Positions 1 through 7,328 of a stretch of DNA of 64,000 nt are shown here, in pieces. How positions within the stretch are numbered: position 1 is the stretch's first letter; every line of letters begins with the position of its first letter. The stretch is from Nioella aestuarii (lineage in GTDB: Bacteria > Pseudomonadota > Alphaproteobacteria > Rhodobacterales > Rhodobacteraceae). Under the pieces are notes generated by a model. That model searched no databases. It had not been told where the DNA came from and saw only the letters and a list, made by a program, of their open reading frames with translations. The stretch covers positions 124,001 to 188,000 of the forward strand of contig NZ_JBPBBA010000004.1 of NCBI RefSeq assembly GCF_050896395.1, in the 5' to 3' direction. Both the position numbers and the translations under genes were made by a program.

Positions 1-1
1 C

Positions 2-241
2 ACGATCGATGGGAACGGCCTGGAAATTCCGCAGGAGCTATTCCGCATCGACGCGCCGGAAGGCGGCTTCGAAGACGCCGACGACATGATTGCTACGTAC
101 GACGAAGCGATTGCGAACGGGGCCTTGGATGAGGTGGACGAAGGTAGCGAACTGATGGCGGCGTTGAGCTACGAGGCAGATTTCGTCGATGATGTTTCCG
201 AGGAAGAGGAGATAGTCGAGGACGATCTAGCATTTGCCTGA
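2..241 (+). CDS. C-terminal end of an acidic hypothetical protein (partial)
   Basis: An open frame runs in from the left edge and stops with TGA at 239-241, giving 79 residues with no start codon in the window. The residues are strongly acidic, ending in a Glu/Asp-rich stretch (SEEEEIVEDD near the C-terminus). No domain is recognised. It could be the tail of a structural or surface protein, but nothing in the visible part decides this. The codon pattern looks coding, and no convincing gene lies on the opposite strand. Confidence 0.5.
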   Translation, partial: TIDGNGLEIPQELFRIDAPEGGFEDADDMIATYDEAIANGALDEVDEGSELMAALSYEADFVDDVSEEEEIVEDDLAFA

Positions 242-749
242 GTCTGGACGGACGCGACTGCACCCAGACCTTCCTTTGAACTCCACGACTCGACGCTGCG
301 GCGTTGACTGTCATACCTACCGCTTGTGCATCGTGCAGCATCTCAATCACTGCAACGACCGGTAGAGCGCAGGAAGTTATTGTTCGGACCGCGACGTCGA
401 ACCTTCGGAAGGTCTGGCGCTGCGATCATCCGGGTAACGAAAATGCTGCAAAACGCACGAATGGCCGCAATGCGAAACTGCAGGACTGCATCGGGGCTAC
501 CAACAAACGGCAGGTCTGGGCCGTCCTTGACCAGGGCGAGTGAGGCAGATCGTGCAGATGCTGCGCCGCCTCCGAGGTCCGCAGAGAGCCCGAGGTAGAC
601 CTTAGAGCATAGTGCATCTGAGCCCCAACCCCGGGTGCGGGCTCGGTTCCGCTGGTTAAACAGGGACTTCCCCAATAGCTCACTGGATTTGTCGCGAATA
701 AGACAGACCGTCGCGCACGGGCACAGTTTCGTGAAGGTGGAGGCTCGGC
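242..749. other. 508-bp gene-free region with a degenerate dispersed sequence
   Basis: No frame here has a credible start, ribosome site and protein-like composition. Positions 440-523 resemble 2570-2654, both opening with AAAATGCTGC and ending with ACGGCAGGTC then GGGCCG. This looks like an eroded dispersed sequence. The last 30 bases hold the ribosome site of the next gene. Confidence 0.5.
440..523 (+). repeat. Diverged dispersed repeat, copy A
   Basis: Shares ordered blocks with 2570-2654: AAAATGCTGC, ACGAATGGCCG and ACGGCAGGTC(T/G)GGGCCG, with variable sequence between. A shorter match lies at 4539-4566. It is not a known insertion sequence that I recognise. Confidence 0.45.
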
Positions 750-1706
750 ATGGAGAAGAACACCCAGAACCTAATCGGGATCGGCTCGGCCTTGGGCGCG
801 TCGTTCTTTTTTACCGTCAATGACGCTACGATAAAATTCCTGTCGGGTGAATATGCGCTGCACCAGATCGTGATGATCCGGGCAACTATCGGGCTGATCT
901 TTCTATTGGCGGTGATGATGCCTCTAATGGGCGGTTTTCACCAATTGCACACGCAGCGGCTTGGGCTGCATATCCTTCGCGGGATGTGCGTGGTCTTTGC
1001 CAATATGGCCTTTTTCCTGGGCCTGTCTTCCCTGCCGATTGCCGAGGCAACGGCGCTCTTTTTCGTTTCGCCACTGGCGATTACGATATTTGCGGTGATT
1101 TTTCTGAAGGAAACAGTGGGAGCGCACCGTTGGGCGGCCATCGCAGTGGGGTTGGTCGGTGTGGTCTTGATTATCCAGCCCGGCGCCGAGAGTTTTCAGT
1201 TGGCGGCGCTGTTGCCGGTAGCGGCGGCCTTTGGTTATGCCGCGCTGCACACACTCACGCGCAAGATTGGTATGGCAGAAAGCGCGCTTACCATGACATT
1301 GTACATCCAGCTAACCTTTATCGTGGTGAGCGTGGCGATGGGGATCATGTTCAGCGATGGGCGATTTGCGCCCGGTGACAGCACCTCCATGGATTTCCTG
1401 CTGCGCGAATGGGTCATGCCACTGAGAACAGACTACAAATTCCTTGTTCTCCTAGGCCTGGCTTCGACGGTGGGCGGGTTCCTGATTTCACAGGCCTACC
1501 GGCTGTGCGAGGCTGGACTGGCCGCTCCATTTGAATACCTTGCTTTGCCACTTTCTATTTTTTGGGGCTTTGTAGTGTTTGGCGAATGGCCGGATGCCTG
1601 GGCCTGGGCCGGTATCGCCTTGATCCTGGGGTCTGGGCTTTACATGGGTTGGCGCGAGGCAGTGCAGGGCCAACCGGTGGTAATCAGGCGTCCTAAGCGG
1701 CGCTAG
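750..1706 (+). CDS. EamA/DMT-superfamily transporter
   Basis: A 318-residue integral membrane protein with about ten hydrophobic segments, arranged as two EamA repeats of roughly 140 residues each. This is the standard length and layout for drug/metabolite exporters of the DMT superfamily. The first repeat ends in the typical E-A-T-A-L-F-F-x-S-P-L segment around residues 90-102. Such proteins export amino acids, purines or other small metabolites across the inner membrane; the substrate cannot be read from sequence. The ATG is preceded by a purine-rich AAGGTGGAG ribosome site. It stands alone, with no operon partner. Confidence 0.85.
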   Translation: MEKNTQNLIGIGSALGASFFFTVNDATIKFLSGEYALHQIVMIRATIGLIFLLAVMMPLMGGFHQLHTQRLGLHILRGMCVVFANMAFFLGLSSLPIAEATALFFVSPLAITIFAVIFLKETVGAHRWAAIAVGLVGVVLIIQPGAESFQLAALLPVAAAFGYAALHTLTRKIGMAESALTMTLYIQLTFIVVSVAMGIMFSDGRFAPGDSTSMDFLLREWVMPLRTDYKFLVLLGLASTVGGFLISQAYRLCEAGLAAPFEYLALPLSIFWGFVVFGEWPDAWAWAGIALILGSGLYMGWREAVQGQPVVIRRPKRR

Positions 1707-1817
1707 TAGCCCGAGGACCTAAGTGCGAACTGGCGGCCTTCGTTTCTAGGCAGTGCGAAACTGAAATTCTTGGTATGGTCGTTTTCACGTTAGAGCTCTC
1801 AAGTCTCGCAAGGTGCT

Positions 1818-2363
1818 TTAGCTAGGCGGGATACCCCTGAGACCTGAGTGTGCCTCAATGAATAGCCAATGGTCGGGTGGAAAGTAGGTCAAAAGACTGT
1901 AGGCGAGCAACTGAAGCGCCAGGATGGCAAACCCCGGCCAGAGGATGAAAGCCCCAAGATTGCGGCTTCTCGCCATCAGAATTGCTGAAACTATCTGGCC
2001 AACGCAAATTGCGACGACGAACGTACCTATGTCGATAACCAGCAAGTTACGCCCCAATATTGCCATGTATGACGTGAAAACCATGACGATCAGGATCGCA
2101 GTGATTGTCAGACTTATACCCTTTGCGGACAACACCACGAACCTGCTCAGATGCGGCGGAAGGGGCATGAGGAGCGCCCACATGACACCCGGCCAGAATG
2201 CAAGCTTCAGGTGTTCCCAAATAGACTCATTTACCGCCGCTACTAGTGCGAAAGGCGTCCAATATCCGGTCCAGGCGAACGCGAAATGCATCACGGACCC
2301 GAGAGGAACCATTATGGCGGCGCCAATCAATTCGAGCCGATATAGACCAGTCGAATTTTTCAT
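1818..2363 (-). CDS. Small integral membrane protein (possibly DUF6512-like)
   Basis: A protein of 181 residues with about five hydrophobic helices. It opens with a short cytoplasmic stretch (MKNSTGLYRLE) and carries N-E-S-I-W-E-H-L-K-L near residue 45. That charged, helix-capping motif is reminiscent of DUF6512-type proteins; the family call is from memory and tentative. No catalytic motif is seen. It lies alone, convergent with the EamA transporter and separated from the next gene by about 310 bp of sparse sequence. Confidence 0.6.
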   Translation of the reverse strand: MKNSTGLYRLELIGAAIMVPLGSVMHFAFAWTGYWTPFALVAAVNESIWEHLKLAFWPGVMWALLMPLPPHLSRFVVLSAKGISLTITAILIVMVFTSYMAILGRNLLVIDIGTFVVAICVGQIVSAILMARSRNLGAFILWPGFAILALQLLAYSLLTYFPPDHWLFIEAHSGLRGIPPS

Positions 2364-2569
2364 CGGTGCCTGTGCTCCATCCCATTTCTTTGTCTAGCCC
2401 TGCGCCACCATAGCGTCGCACAGCCAGTCAAGCACAATAACTTCAGACAAGAGATGCCTCATTGACTTTGGTCAAGCTATCGAAAGCTGTCGTTGGGCAC
2501 TAAAGCGGCACCTATTTTTCCCGTGCAACGATCGGCTGGTTTGTCCGCCCTGCCGACCTTCTTCTTCCA

Positions 2570-2654
2570 AAAATGCTGCGTGATGGACGAATGGCCGGTC
2601 TGGTGAAGCTGCTCCGCGGCGATCGGCAAGGGACTGAACGGCAGGTCGGGGCCG
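2570..2654 (+). repeat. Diverged dispersed repeat, copy B
   Basis: Matches copy A at 440-523 in three ordered blocks, beginning AAAATGCTGC and ending ACGGCAGGTCGGGGCCG. It sits in the 2397-2676 gap, which otherwise contains nothing I can identify. Confidence 0.45.
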
Positions 2655-2676
2655 AAAACCTCAATAACTGCTTTGG

Positions 2677-3216
2677 TTACTCTGTCTTCGTGTCTTGTTC
2701 CCAGAACTGATGAATGCCCACCACAGCAGAGGGGATGTCCTCGGCGGCCAGAGCAAGGCTTTCGTCCAACTTCTCCTGCGGGATACCCAACACTGAGTTA
2801 CCGTCTTCATCAATCAAGTGGCAAAGGATCGGGGTCATCAGAAACCCATGTGTGCCGCTCTCGGTGAGCCTCAGCCACTCTTTGGGGCGTAGGGCTACAG
2901 CATCCATGAATCCTTCACACCAATCCATTGCGATCACATGGCCTTCTTGGGCCTCCCAGAAGATGGGTTCAACCTCAGGTGGCTCACTACAAAGCCCTTC
3001 GACGATATTGACGTAGAGTTGTGTGATTGCATTGAGCACCCAAGACGGCACGTCATTGGGATCACCTCCAAGGGCGACTGGCACCCATTCATCTGCCGAG
3101 ATCAGGACAGGAGAACAGGCAATCCCGTGCATGAACCCATCCAAGTCAGAGAGCATCATACAGTTTTCTGGGCTGTCATCTGAGGATAGGTAGGTATCTA
3201 GGTCTACGAGGTTCAT
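2677..3216 (-). CDS. YecA/UPF0149-like protein
   Basis: From ATG 3216 the product has 179 residues and begins MNLVDLDTYLSSDD. It continues with PENCMMLSDLDGF, a segment typical of the YecA/YgfB (UPF0149) family, in which an N-terminal all-helical domain starts with a D-L-D-G-F/Y-L-x-G block. Later W-C-x-G-F (about residue 100) is another family hallmark. The SEC-C zinc motif found at the C-terminus of many YecA proteins is absent. The function of the family is poorly known. A more upstream start is possible but would run into the divergent gene, and its start codon overlaps one candidate start of that neighbour. Confidence 0.7.
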   Translation of the reverse strand: MNLVDLDTYLSSDDSPENCMMLSDLDGFMHGIACSPVLISADEWVPVALGGDPNDVPSWVLNAITQLYVNIVEGLCSEPPEVEPIFWEAQEGHVIAMDWCEGFMDAVALRPKEWLRLTESGTHGFLMTPILCHLIDEDGNSVLGIPQEKLDESLALAAEDIPSAVVGIHQFWEQDTKTE

Positions 3217-3256
3217 GGAGGTGGAAATCCCGTCTGCTGTGCTGCACGATGCCAAC

Positions 3257-4261
3257 ATGACTCAGCAAATGACCAGTGACCAGCTTGAAGACTACATCCT
3301 GAACCAGATGCGCATGAGTCATGTGTATCAGCCAGCCATGCTGAAAGTCTTGTTGGAGAACGGTGGCCATGCAACGGTCGAAGACATCGCCAAGGGACTT
3401 CTGGAACATGATCGGTCGCAGGTCGAGTATTATGCCATCCGCACAAAGAACATGGTTGGGAAGGTCCTCACTCAGAATGGCATTGTAGAACTGATCAAGG
3501 AAGGGCGGTCGATTGTTGGTTATCGGCTGAATGCAGACAGCCTGACAGACGCCCAGAGAGCCTCCCTGACGGCCCTTTGCGACCAAAGGCTGTCCGACTT
3601 CATCCAGCAGCGAGGGGAGGCCCTATACGCCCACAGGAGGCCCTCAGACGGCTATGTGCCGGGGTCCATGCGTTACGAGGTCCTGAAGCGGGCGAAGTAT
3701 CGTTGTGAGTTGTGTGGGGCGCACGAAGACCAGATTGCCTTGCATGTCGATCACATCATCCCAAGGGCTAAGGGCGGATCAGATGACCTAAGCAACCTGC
3801 AAGCCCTCTGTATGACCTGCAACACCAACAAGCGGGACAACGACGACACAGACTTCAGGGGGATTCTGGACAGCTACGAAGATCGAGAGGAAGGGTGCCT
3901 GTTCTGTGAGATTGGTTCCAAGCGGATTCTTGATGAGAACGAGCTAGCTTACGCAATCAGAGATGGCTTCCCCGTGACTGACCTACATACCTTGATTATC
4001 CCCAAGAGGCATGTTGCGGACTACTTCGATCTCTATCAACCAGAACTGAATGCCATCCATGCGCTGCTGTCTGATCAGAAGGACTCTATCCAGTCGTATG
4101 ACCCAGAGGTTGTAGGATTCAATGTGGGTGTGAACTCAGGCGAGGCCGCTGGGCAGACGATCTTCCATGTCCATGTGCATCTGATCCCAAGGCGATCAGG
4201 GGATGTGACTGAACCAAGGGGTGGTGTCAGGGGGGTGATACCGGGGAAACAGTCATACTAA
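3257..4261 (+). CDS. HNH nuclease-HIT domain fusion protein
   Basis: From ATG 3257 this gives 334 residues; an in-frame ATG at 3215 would add 14. Residues below are numbered from the 3215 ATG. Residues about 20-105 form a helical/winged-helix-like region. Residues 150-210 are an HNH nuclease domain with zinc cysteines at 164, 167, 199 and 202 and the H-V-D-H core at 177-180. Residues 228-326 are a HIT nucleotide-binding domain with C-L-F-C at 228-231 and the catalytic H-V-H-V-H triad at 318-322. HNH domains cut DNA; HIT proteins hydrolyse or transfer nucleotidyl groups. Both active sites look intact. Fusion in one chain suggests cleavage plus end or nucleotide processing, as in defence or repair, but this is inference. 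It is divergent from the YecA-like gene. Confidence 0.8.
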   Translation: MTQQMTSDQLEDYILNQMRMSHVYQPAMLKVLLENGGHATVEDIAKGLLEHDRSQVEYYAIRTKNMVGKVLTQNGIVELIKEGRSIVGYRLNADSLTDAQRASLTALCDQRLSDFIQQRGEALYAHRRPSDGYVPGSMRYEVLKRAKYRCELCGAHEDQIALHVDHIIPRAKGGSDDLSNLQALCMTCNTNKRDNDDTDFRGILDSYEDREEGCLFCEIGSKRILDENELAYAIRDGFPVTDLHTLIIPKRHVADYFDLYQPELNAIHALLSDQKDSIQSYDPEVVGFNVGVNSGEAAGQTIFHVHVHLIPRRSGDVTEPRGGVRGVIPGKQSY

Positions 4262-4302
4262 CAAGGATACGGGCAGGGAAGATGGCCTTGAGGGGTGACC
4301 CT

Positions 4303-4375
4303 ACCTGAAGAAGTCTTCTCCTCAGAAATCCCCCATAACAATCCGGTTTTGAGGGGGGTTGAACCATCTCAGCAC
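4303..4375 (+). repeat. Direct repeat near integrase, copy 1
   Basis: Imperfect direct repeat of 5020-5095. Shared blocks are ACCTGAAGAAG, CTTCTCC, AGAAATCCCC, ATAACAAT, CGGTTTTGAGGGGGG, TGAACC and TCAGCAC. The two copies enclose the GFA-family gene. Copy 1 has no start codon in the equivalent place. Confidence 0.8.
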
Positions 4376-4538
4376 CTTCCTTACCGTCGAGGTGTCTTCC
4401 GTCTGATGGTTCCCTCTGATTTTCCATCTGCAGTGCCCCCCCCATAGGCGCTGTGAGGGGTGCTACACGGGCGGAAGGCACTCTTTAGCTTCCCATCCCT
4501 GCATCGAATTGAAAGTCGGCTCCGAGCCCACTTTGAAT

Positions 4539-4566
4539 AATGCTACGCCATGCGCGAGTGTCGGCT
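4539..4566 (+). repeat. Diverged dispersed repeat, fragment C
   Basis: Short match to the left part of copies A and B: AATGCTACG, then ATG, CGAGTG and CGGCTT in the same order. Weak on its own; listed because all three copies fall within the first 5 kb. Confidence 0.25.
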
Positions 4567-4602
4567 TACAACCGATACCGAAAAGCAGCTAAATTGGAAC
4601 AA

Positions 4603-5019
4603 TCAGGCAGGCATTCCATCTGCCTTCGGGAGATTGGGGTCCATTTGATCCCAAGGCTGAGCGCTCTTCACGAAGATGTCACGGCTTGGCGCGTACCAGC
4701 TCGGATCATCCAAACTACCCGCAAACAGGATCATCGCTCCCTCACTTGCCTTGTTGATCAGAAACAGGGGTGACCCACATGCAGAGCAGAAGCCACGAAG
4801 CATAGCATGGCCGCGATCAGCTTGGCGCTCGAACCATTTTGGCTTCCCTTTTTCGAGCTTGAAATCCTCCTGTTTCACCAGGACTGCTGGAAAATAAGCG
4901 CTTCCAGTAGCCTGCTGGCAATCACGGCAATGGCAATTCCCCATGTAGCGGGCAACACCTTCGGACCTGTATCGGATTGCTCCACACGCGCATCCACCGG
5001 TGAATTGTTCTGGCAACAT
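4603..5019 (-). CDS. GFA-family zinc protein (glutathione-dependent formaldehyde-activating-like)
   Basis: From ATG 5019 the product has 138 residues and starts MLPEQFTGGCACG. It carries the CENP-V/GFA zinc motifs: G-C-A-C-G near the N-terminus, C-H-C-R-D-C around residue 30, and F-C-S-A-C-G-S in the middle. These proteins fold round two zinc ions. The founding member was reported to speed formaldehyde-glutathione adduct formation, but most relatives have no proven function. Copy 2 of the direct repeat begins at the base next to the start codon, so the promoter and leader lie inside the repeat. An upstream TTG at 5040 is possible but unnecessary. Confidence 0.85.
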   Translation of the reverse strand: MLPEQFTGGCACGAIRYRSEGVARYMGNCHCRDCQQATGSAYFPAVLVKQEDFKLEKGKPKWFERQADRGHAMLRGFCSACGSPLFLINKASEGAMILFAGSLDDPSWYAPSRDIFVKSAQPWDQMDPNLPKADGMPA

Positions 5020-5095
5020 ACCTGAAGAAGCCTTCTCCAAAGAAATCCCCTATAACAATACGGTTTTGAGGGGGGGGGGTGAACCGTTTCAGCAC
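5020..5095 (+). repeat. Direct repeat near integrase, copy 2
   Basis: Second copy of the 4303-4375 repeat, in the same orientation, directly upstream of the minus-strand GFA-family gene. It contains a run of ten G where copy 1 has six, which accounts for most of the length difference. Confidence 0.8.
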
Positions 5096-5172
5096 TGTCG
5101 CTGTCTTGTTGCCCTTCGCTAGCAGCGCCTCGACCGTGAGCCTTGCATCTACTCGGGTGTAGGTCTCGGCCG

Positions 5173-5592
5173 TCAACTGAACGCCTGCCGAAACTCCATG
5201 ATCACCCAGAATCCCACAGGCCAAATAGCAAGCGCACATATTATACGGATAGCAAAAGAGTCGCCCCATAGAAACGGAGAAAGAAAACCACTGATGACGA
5301 TACCTGCGACAAATCCAAGAACCGCTAGCCCAACCGCGACCTGCCAGCCTCCGTACCAGAACGTGAGACCGATCATTGTTAAACTGAAGAGCGTGGTGAT
5401 AGTGCTAGCGAGCATCACATAAGCCACAAAGGCTTGGCTTGACCCCCTCGGGCCACCCCTACTCATTTGATTGGACCAACGCTTGATCTCAAAGGAAATT
5501 GTACCAAAGACAATGAGGCTTATCAGATATTGAACTGGTGGAATAAACTGCTCCAAAATCCCTACCCCCGTTTCCTCTAAACGCGCAAACAC
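5173..5592 (-). CDS. Hypothetical membrane protein
   Basis: A predicted 139-residue protein from a GTG start, with about four hydrophobic segments: around residues 17-35, 54-76, 84-108 and 115-133. The charged stretch after the first helix (EIKRWSNQMSRGG) is likely cytoplasmic. No family is recognised and the start is uncertain, since no clear ribosome site precedes it. It lies 35 bp downstream of the integrase stop on the same strand, so it may be cargo of the same mobile segment. Confidence 0.5.
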   Translation of the reverse strand: MFARLEETGVGILEQFIPPVQYLISLIVFGTISFEIKRWSNQMSRGGPRGSSQAFVAYVMLASTITTLFSLTMIGLTFWYGGWQVAVGLAVLGFVAGIVISGFLSPFLWGDSFAIRIICALAIWPVGFWVIMEFRQAFS

Positions 5593-5626
5593 ATGTCTAC
5601 TAACCGTATTCGCTAAAAAGAAAGTG

Positions 5627-6883
5627 TCAATACTTCACCTTCTCAATGGCTTGTTGCATGGCAGGAAAATCCGCCTTCGTGTAGACCCTCAAGCCCGTGC
5701 TACCGCCCTTAACGCTCCATCCCAGAAGTAGGTCCACCACATGCGGAGCGACTTGGGCCTTGTGAAGCTGGGTGGCCACGGTATGTCGGAAGGAATGAAA
5801 GGTCTTCTCTGGCGGATAACCAAGCCCGTTTTTGTAGACCCTAAACCGTTCACCCATGTTGTGCGCAAAGCGTTCGTCGTCGCCATTGACCGGGAACAGC
5901 CATTCCCCATCGCTAGCGGCCTTCAGACGCTCCACCAGAGGCAGTATGGCACTATGAATGGGGAATTCCCTGCTGGTAGTCTCAAACTTGCGCTTCTGGA
6001 TTAAGAACCGGTCTTCAAGCACGTCTTCTATCCGCAGTGAAAATATGGCCTGACGCCTTAGCCCCGTATGAGCAGCGACTTGGATCAGGGCATGCAACGG
6101 TTCGTCTTCATCCAGTTTAGAAAGCAGGTTCCAATATTCTTCCGGCTCCCAGACTTGCCGTTGAACGGGTGCTGTCGCTAGTTGCTGAAGGTCTGAGAAC
6201 AGGCCCTTGGAGAATGGATTTTGTAAAGTCAGGCCGTGACGAGTTTGGAGCCATTCCCAATAGTTGCGCCACTGAACAGCGTAGTTTCTAACCGTTCCTC
6301 TTGCCAGTCCTCGCCCTTCAATGAGTTCCACCTCCACCCATTCGGCAAGGTCTTGAACTCTGACGTCTTCGGCAAATGGGAAGCGAGAGACAAGGGTTTT
6401 AAGTATCCGTAAGCGGGAAGCCTTGGCTTCGTCGGTAACATTGCCCCGGTTGGCAAATTGCTCAATGTGCTTGGCGAGAAGGCTCTTGCCAGAGAGAACC
6501 ACGCCTGCGGCTTGACGCACATGCTCTGGAACATTCTCTGCCTCTAGCATCAGCCCCATGTGGTCCGACTGAAGGTCTTGGCTAGTGAATTTGAAATGAC
6601 CATGTTCTGGATCGTAGCCGCTTTCCCCGCCCTCATACTTTCGTTCAAGTTCTTCGAGCAGGGCTAGGGTGCTTTCGTTTCCGGTTCTGGCCCTCTCGAT
6701 TTGGAGTTTCCATGCATTGATGACGGGCCACTTGAGGCGCTCTGCAAGGGCTAGACTGTCAGTCTTCAGGCTTTGGATGAAACGGGCCTTCCCGAGTGTT
6801 TTGCGCAGGTCTTTCGGCACCTCTAGGACAGCATAATAGCGCCTGCGCCTTTTCTCCAAATACTGCCCCGGACGTCCTGACAT
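5627..6883 (-). CDS. Tyrosine site-specific integrase (phage type)
   Basis: A 418-residue protein with the usual integrase layout. Its N-terminal arm (residues 1-60, Y-L-E-K-R-R-R-R-Y-Y-A-V) resembles the DUF6538 type, followed by a SAM-like core-binding domain (about 130-235) and a catalytic domain. Catalytic residues are visible: R276 in HTGLRRQ, H363 and R366 in HSFRHT, W389 at the position often held by His or Trp, and Tyr401 in VYTKADF. All look intact, so it should be active. It marks an integrative element, but no tRNA lies beside it and att sites were not identified. The promoter region carries tandem 11-bp repeats. Confidence 0.92.
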   Translation of the reverse strand: MSGRPGQYLEKRRRRYYAVLEVPKDLRKTLGKARFIQSLKTDSLALAERLKWPVINAWKLQIERARTGNESTLALLEELERKYEGGESGYDPEHGHFKFTSQDLQSDHMGLMLEAENVPEHVRQAAGVVLSGKSLLAKHIEQFANRGNVTDEAKASRLRILKTLVSRFPFAEDVRVQDLAEWVEVELIEGRGLARGTVRNYAVQWRNYWEWLQTRHGLTLQNPFSKGLFSDLQQLATAPVQRQVWEPEEYWNLLSKLDEDEPLHALIQVAAHTGLRRQAIFSLRIEDVLEDRFLIQKRKFETTSREFPIHSAILPLVERLKAASDGEWLFPVNGDDERFAHNMGERFRVYKNGLGYPPEKTFHSFRHTVATQLHKAQVAPHVVDLLLGWSVKGGSTGLRVYTKADFPAMQQAIEKVKY

Positions 6884-6902
6884 GAAACCCTCCGCATATG
6901 CT

Positions 6903-6926
6903 TAACCACACACGGTAACCACACAC
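6903..6926 (-). promoter_or_regulatory. Tandem 11-bp repeats upstream of integrase
   Basis: TAACCACACAC occurs at 6903-6913 and again at 6916-6926, a perfect direct repeat with 13-bp period, 20-43 bp upstream of the integrase start. Direct repeats at this spacing are typical of arm-type integrase or excisionase sites or a repressor operator; which one is unknown. Confidence 0.5.
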
Positions 6927-7040
6927 ACATTGAGCTTCAAGTCTTATAAAATCAACAAAACAAGACAACCACTCGTTTCAAAGCCCATTCACCACGAACG
7001 GGCAGGTCAACGGGGGGACGCGTTGATCGACTAGGATGCC

Positions 7041-7262
7041 TCAGCGGCTGTCGGTCTTGATTGACAGCCCAACTTCCGTGGTCAGGATCTTGTCACCCAC
7101 GCCCCAGGAGCCACTTGGGTATTCCTGGATCTTGGCCGAGGTGTTTTCGAACATCCGTCCCCCGGCGGCGTCGCCGAAGGCCTTGATCACCGCACGGATG
7201 ATCCGGGCCTTTTCTTCGGCATCGAAGACACCTTCCAGAACCTTGATCTCGATATGTGGCAT
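7041..7262 (-). CDS. Tautomerase-family protein (4-oxalocrotonate tautomerase-like)
   Basis: A 73-residue protein starting MPHIEIKVLEGVF. Proline directly after the initiator Met is the catalytic base of the 4-oxalocrotonate tautomerase superfamily, exposed when Met is removed. Length and the beta-alpha-beta pattern fit the short (60-75 residue) subfamily, which works as a hexamer. The substrate is not predictable. It sits 67 bp downstream of the helicase stop on the same strand and may share its transcript. Confidence 0.8.
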   Translation of the reverse strand: MPHIEIKVLEGVFDAEEKARIIRAVIKAFGDAAGGRMFENTSAKIQEYPSGSWGVGDKILTTEVGLSIKTDSR

Positions 7263-7328
7263 CGGTGCTGCCCTCCTTCAGTCGAGGACAGCATCGCAAA
7301 GCCGCATGGCTCGGGCAAGAACGGGGTA

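Larger units (their letters stand above)
4262..4602. other. 341-bp region with repeat copy, no gene
   Basis: Holds copy 1 of the 75-bp direct repeat (4303-4375) and a short third match to the dispersed sequence (4539-4566). Between them are G- and C-rich runs. No supported gene. Confidence 0.5.

Noticed and set aside
343..675. 110-codon minus-strand frame
   Set aside because: No ribosome site, and it covers the dispersed sequence; composition is not protein-like.
6884..7040. tRNA gene as integration target next to the integrase
   Set aside because: No cloverleaf or conserved T-arm sequence could be folded from this stretch.
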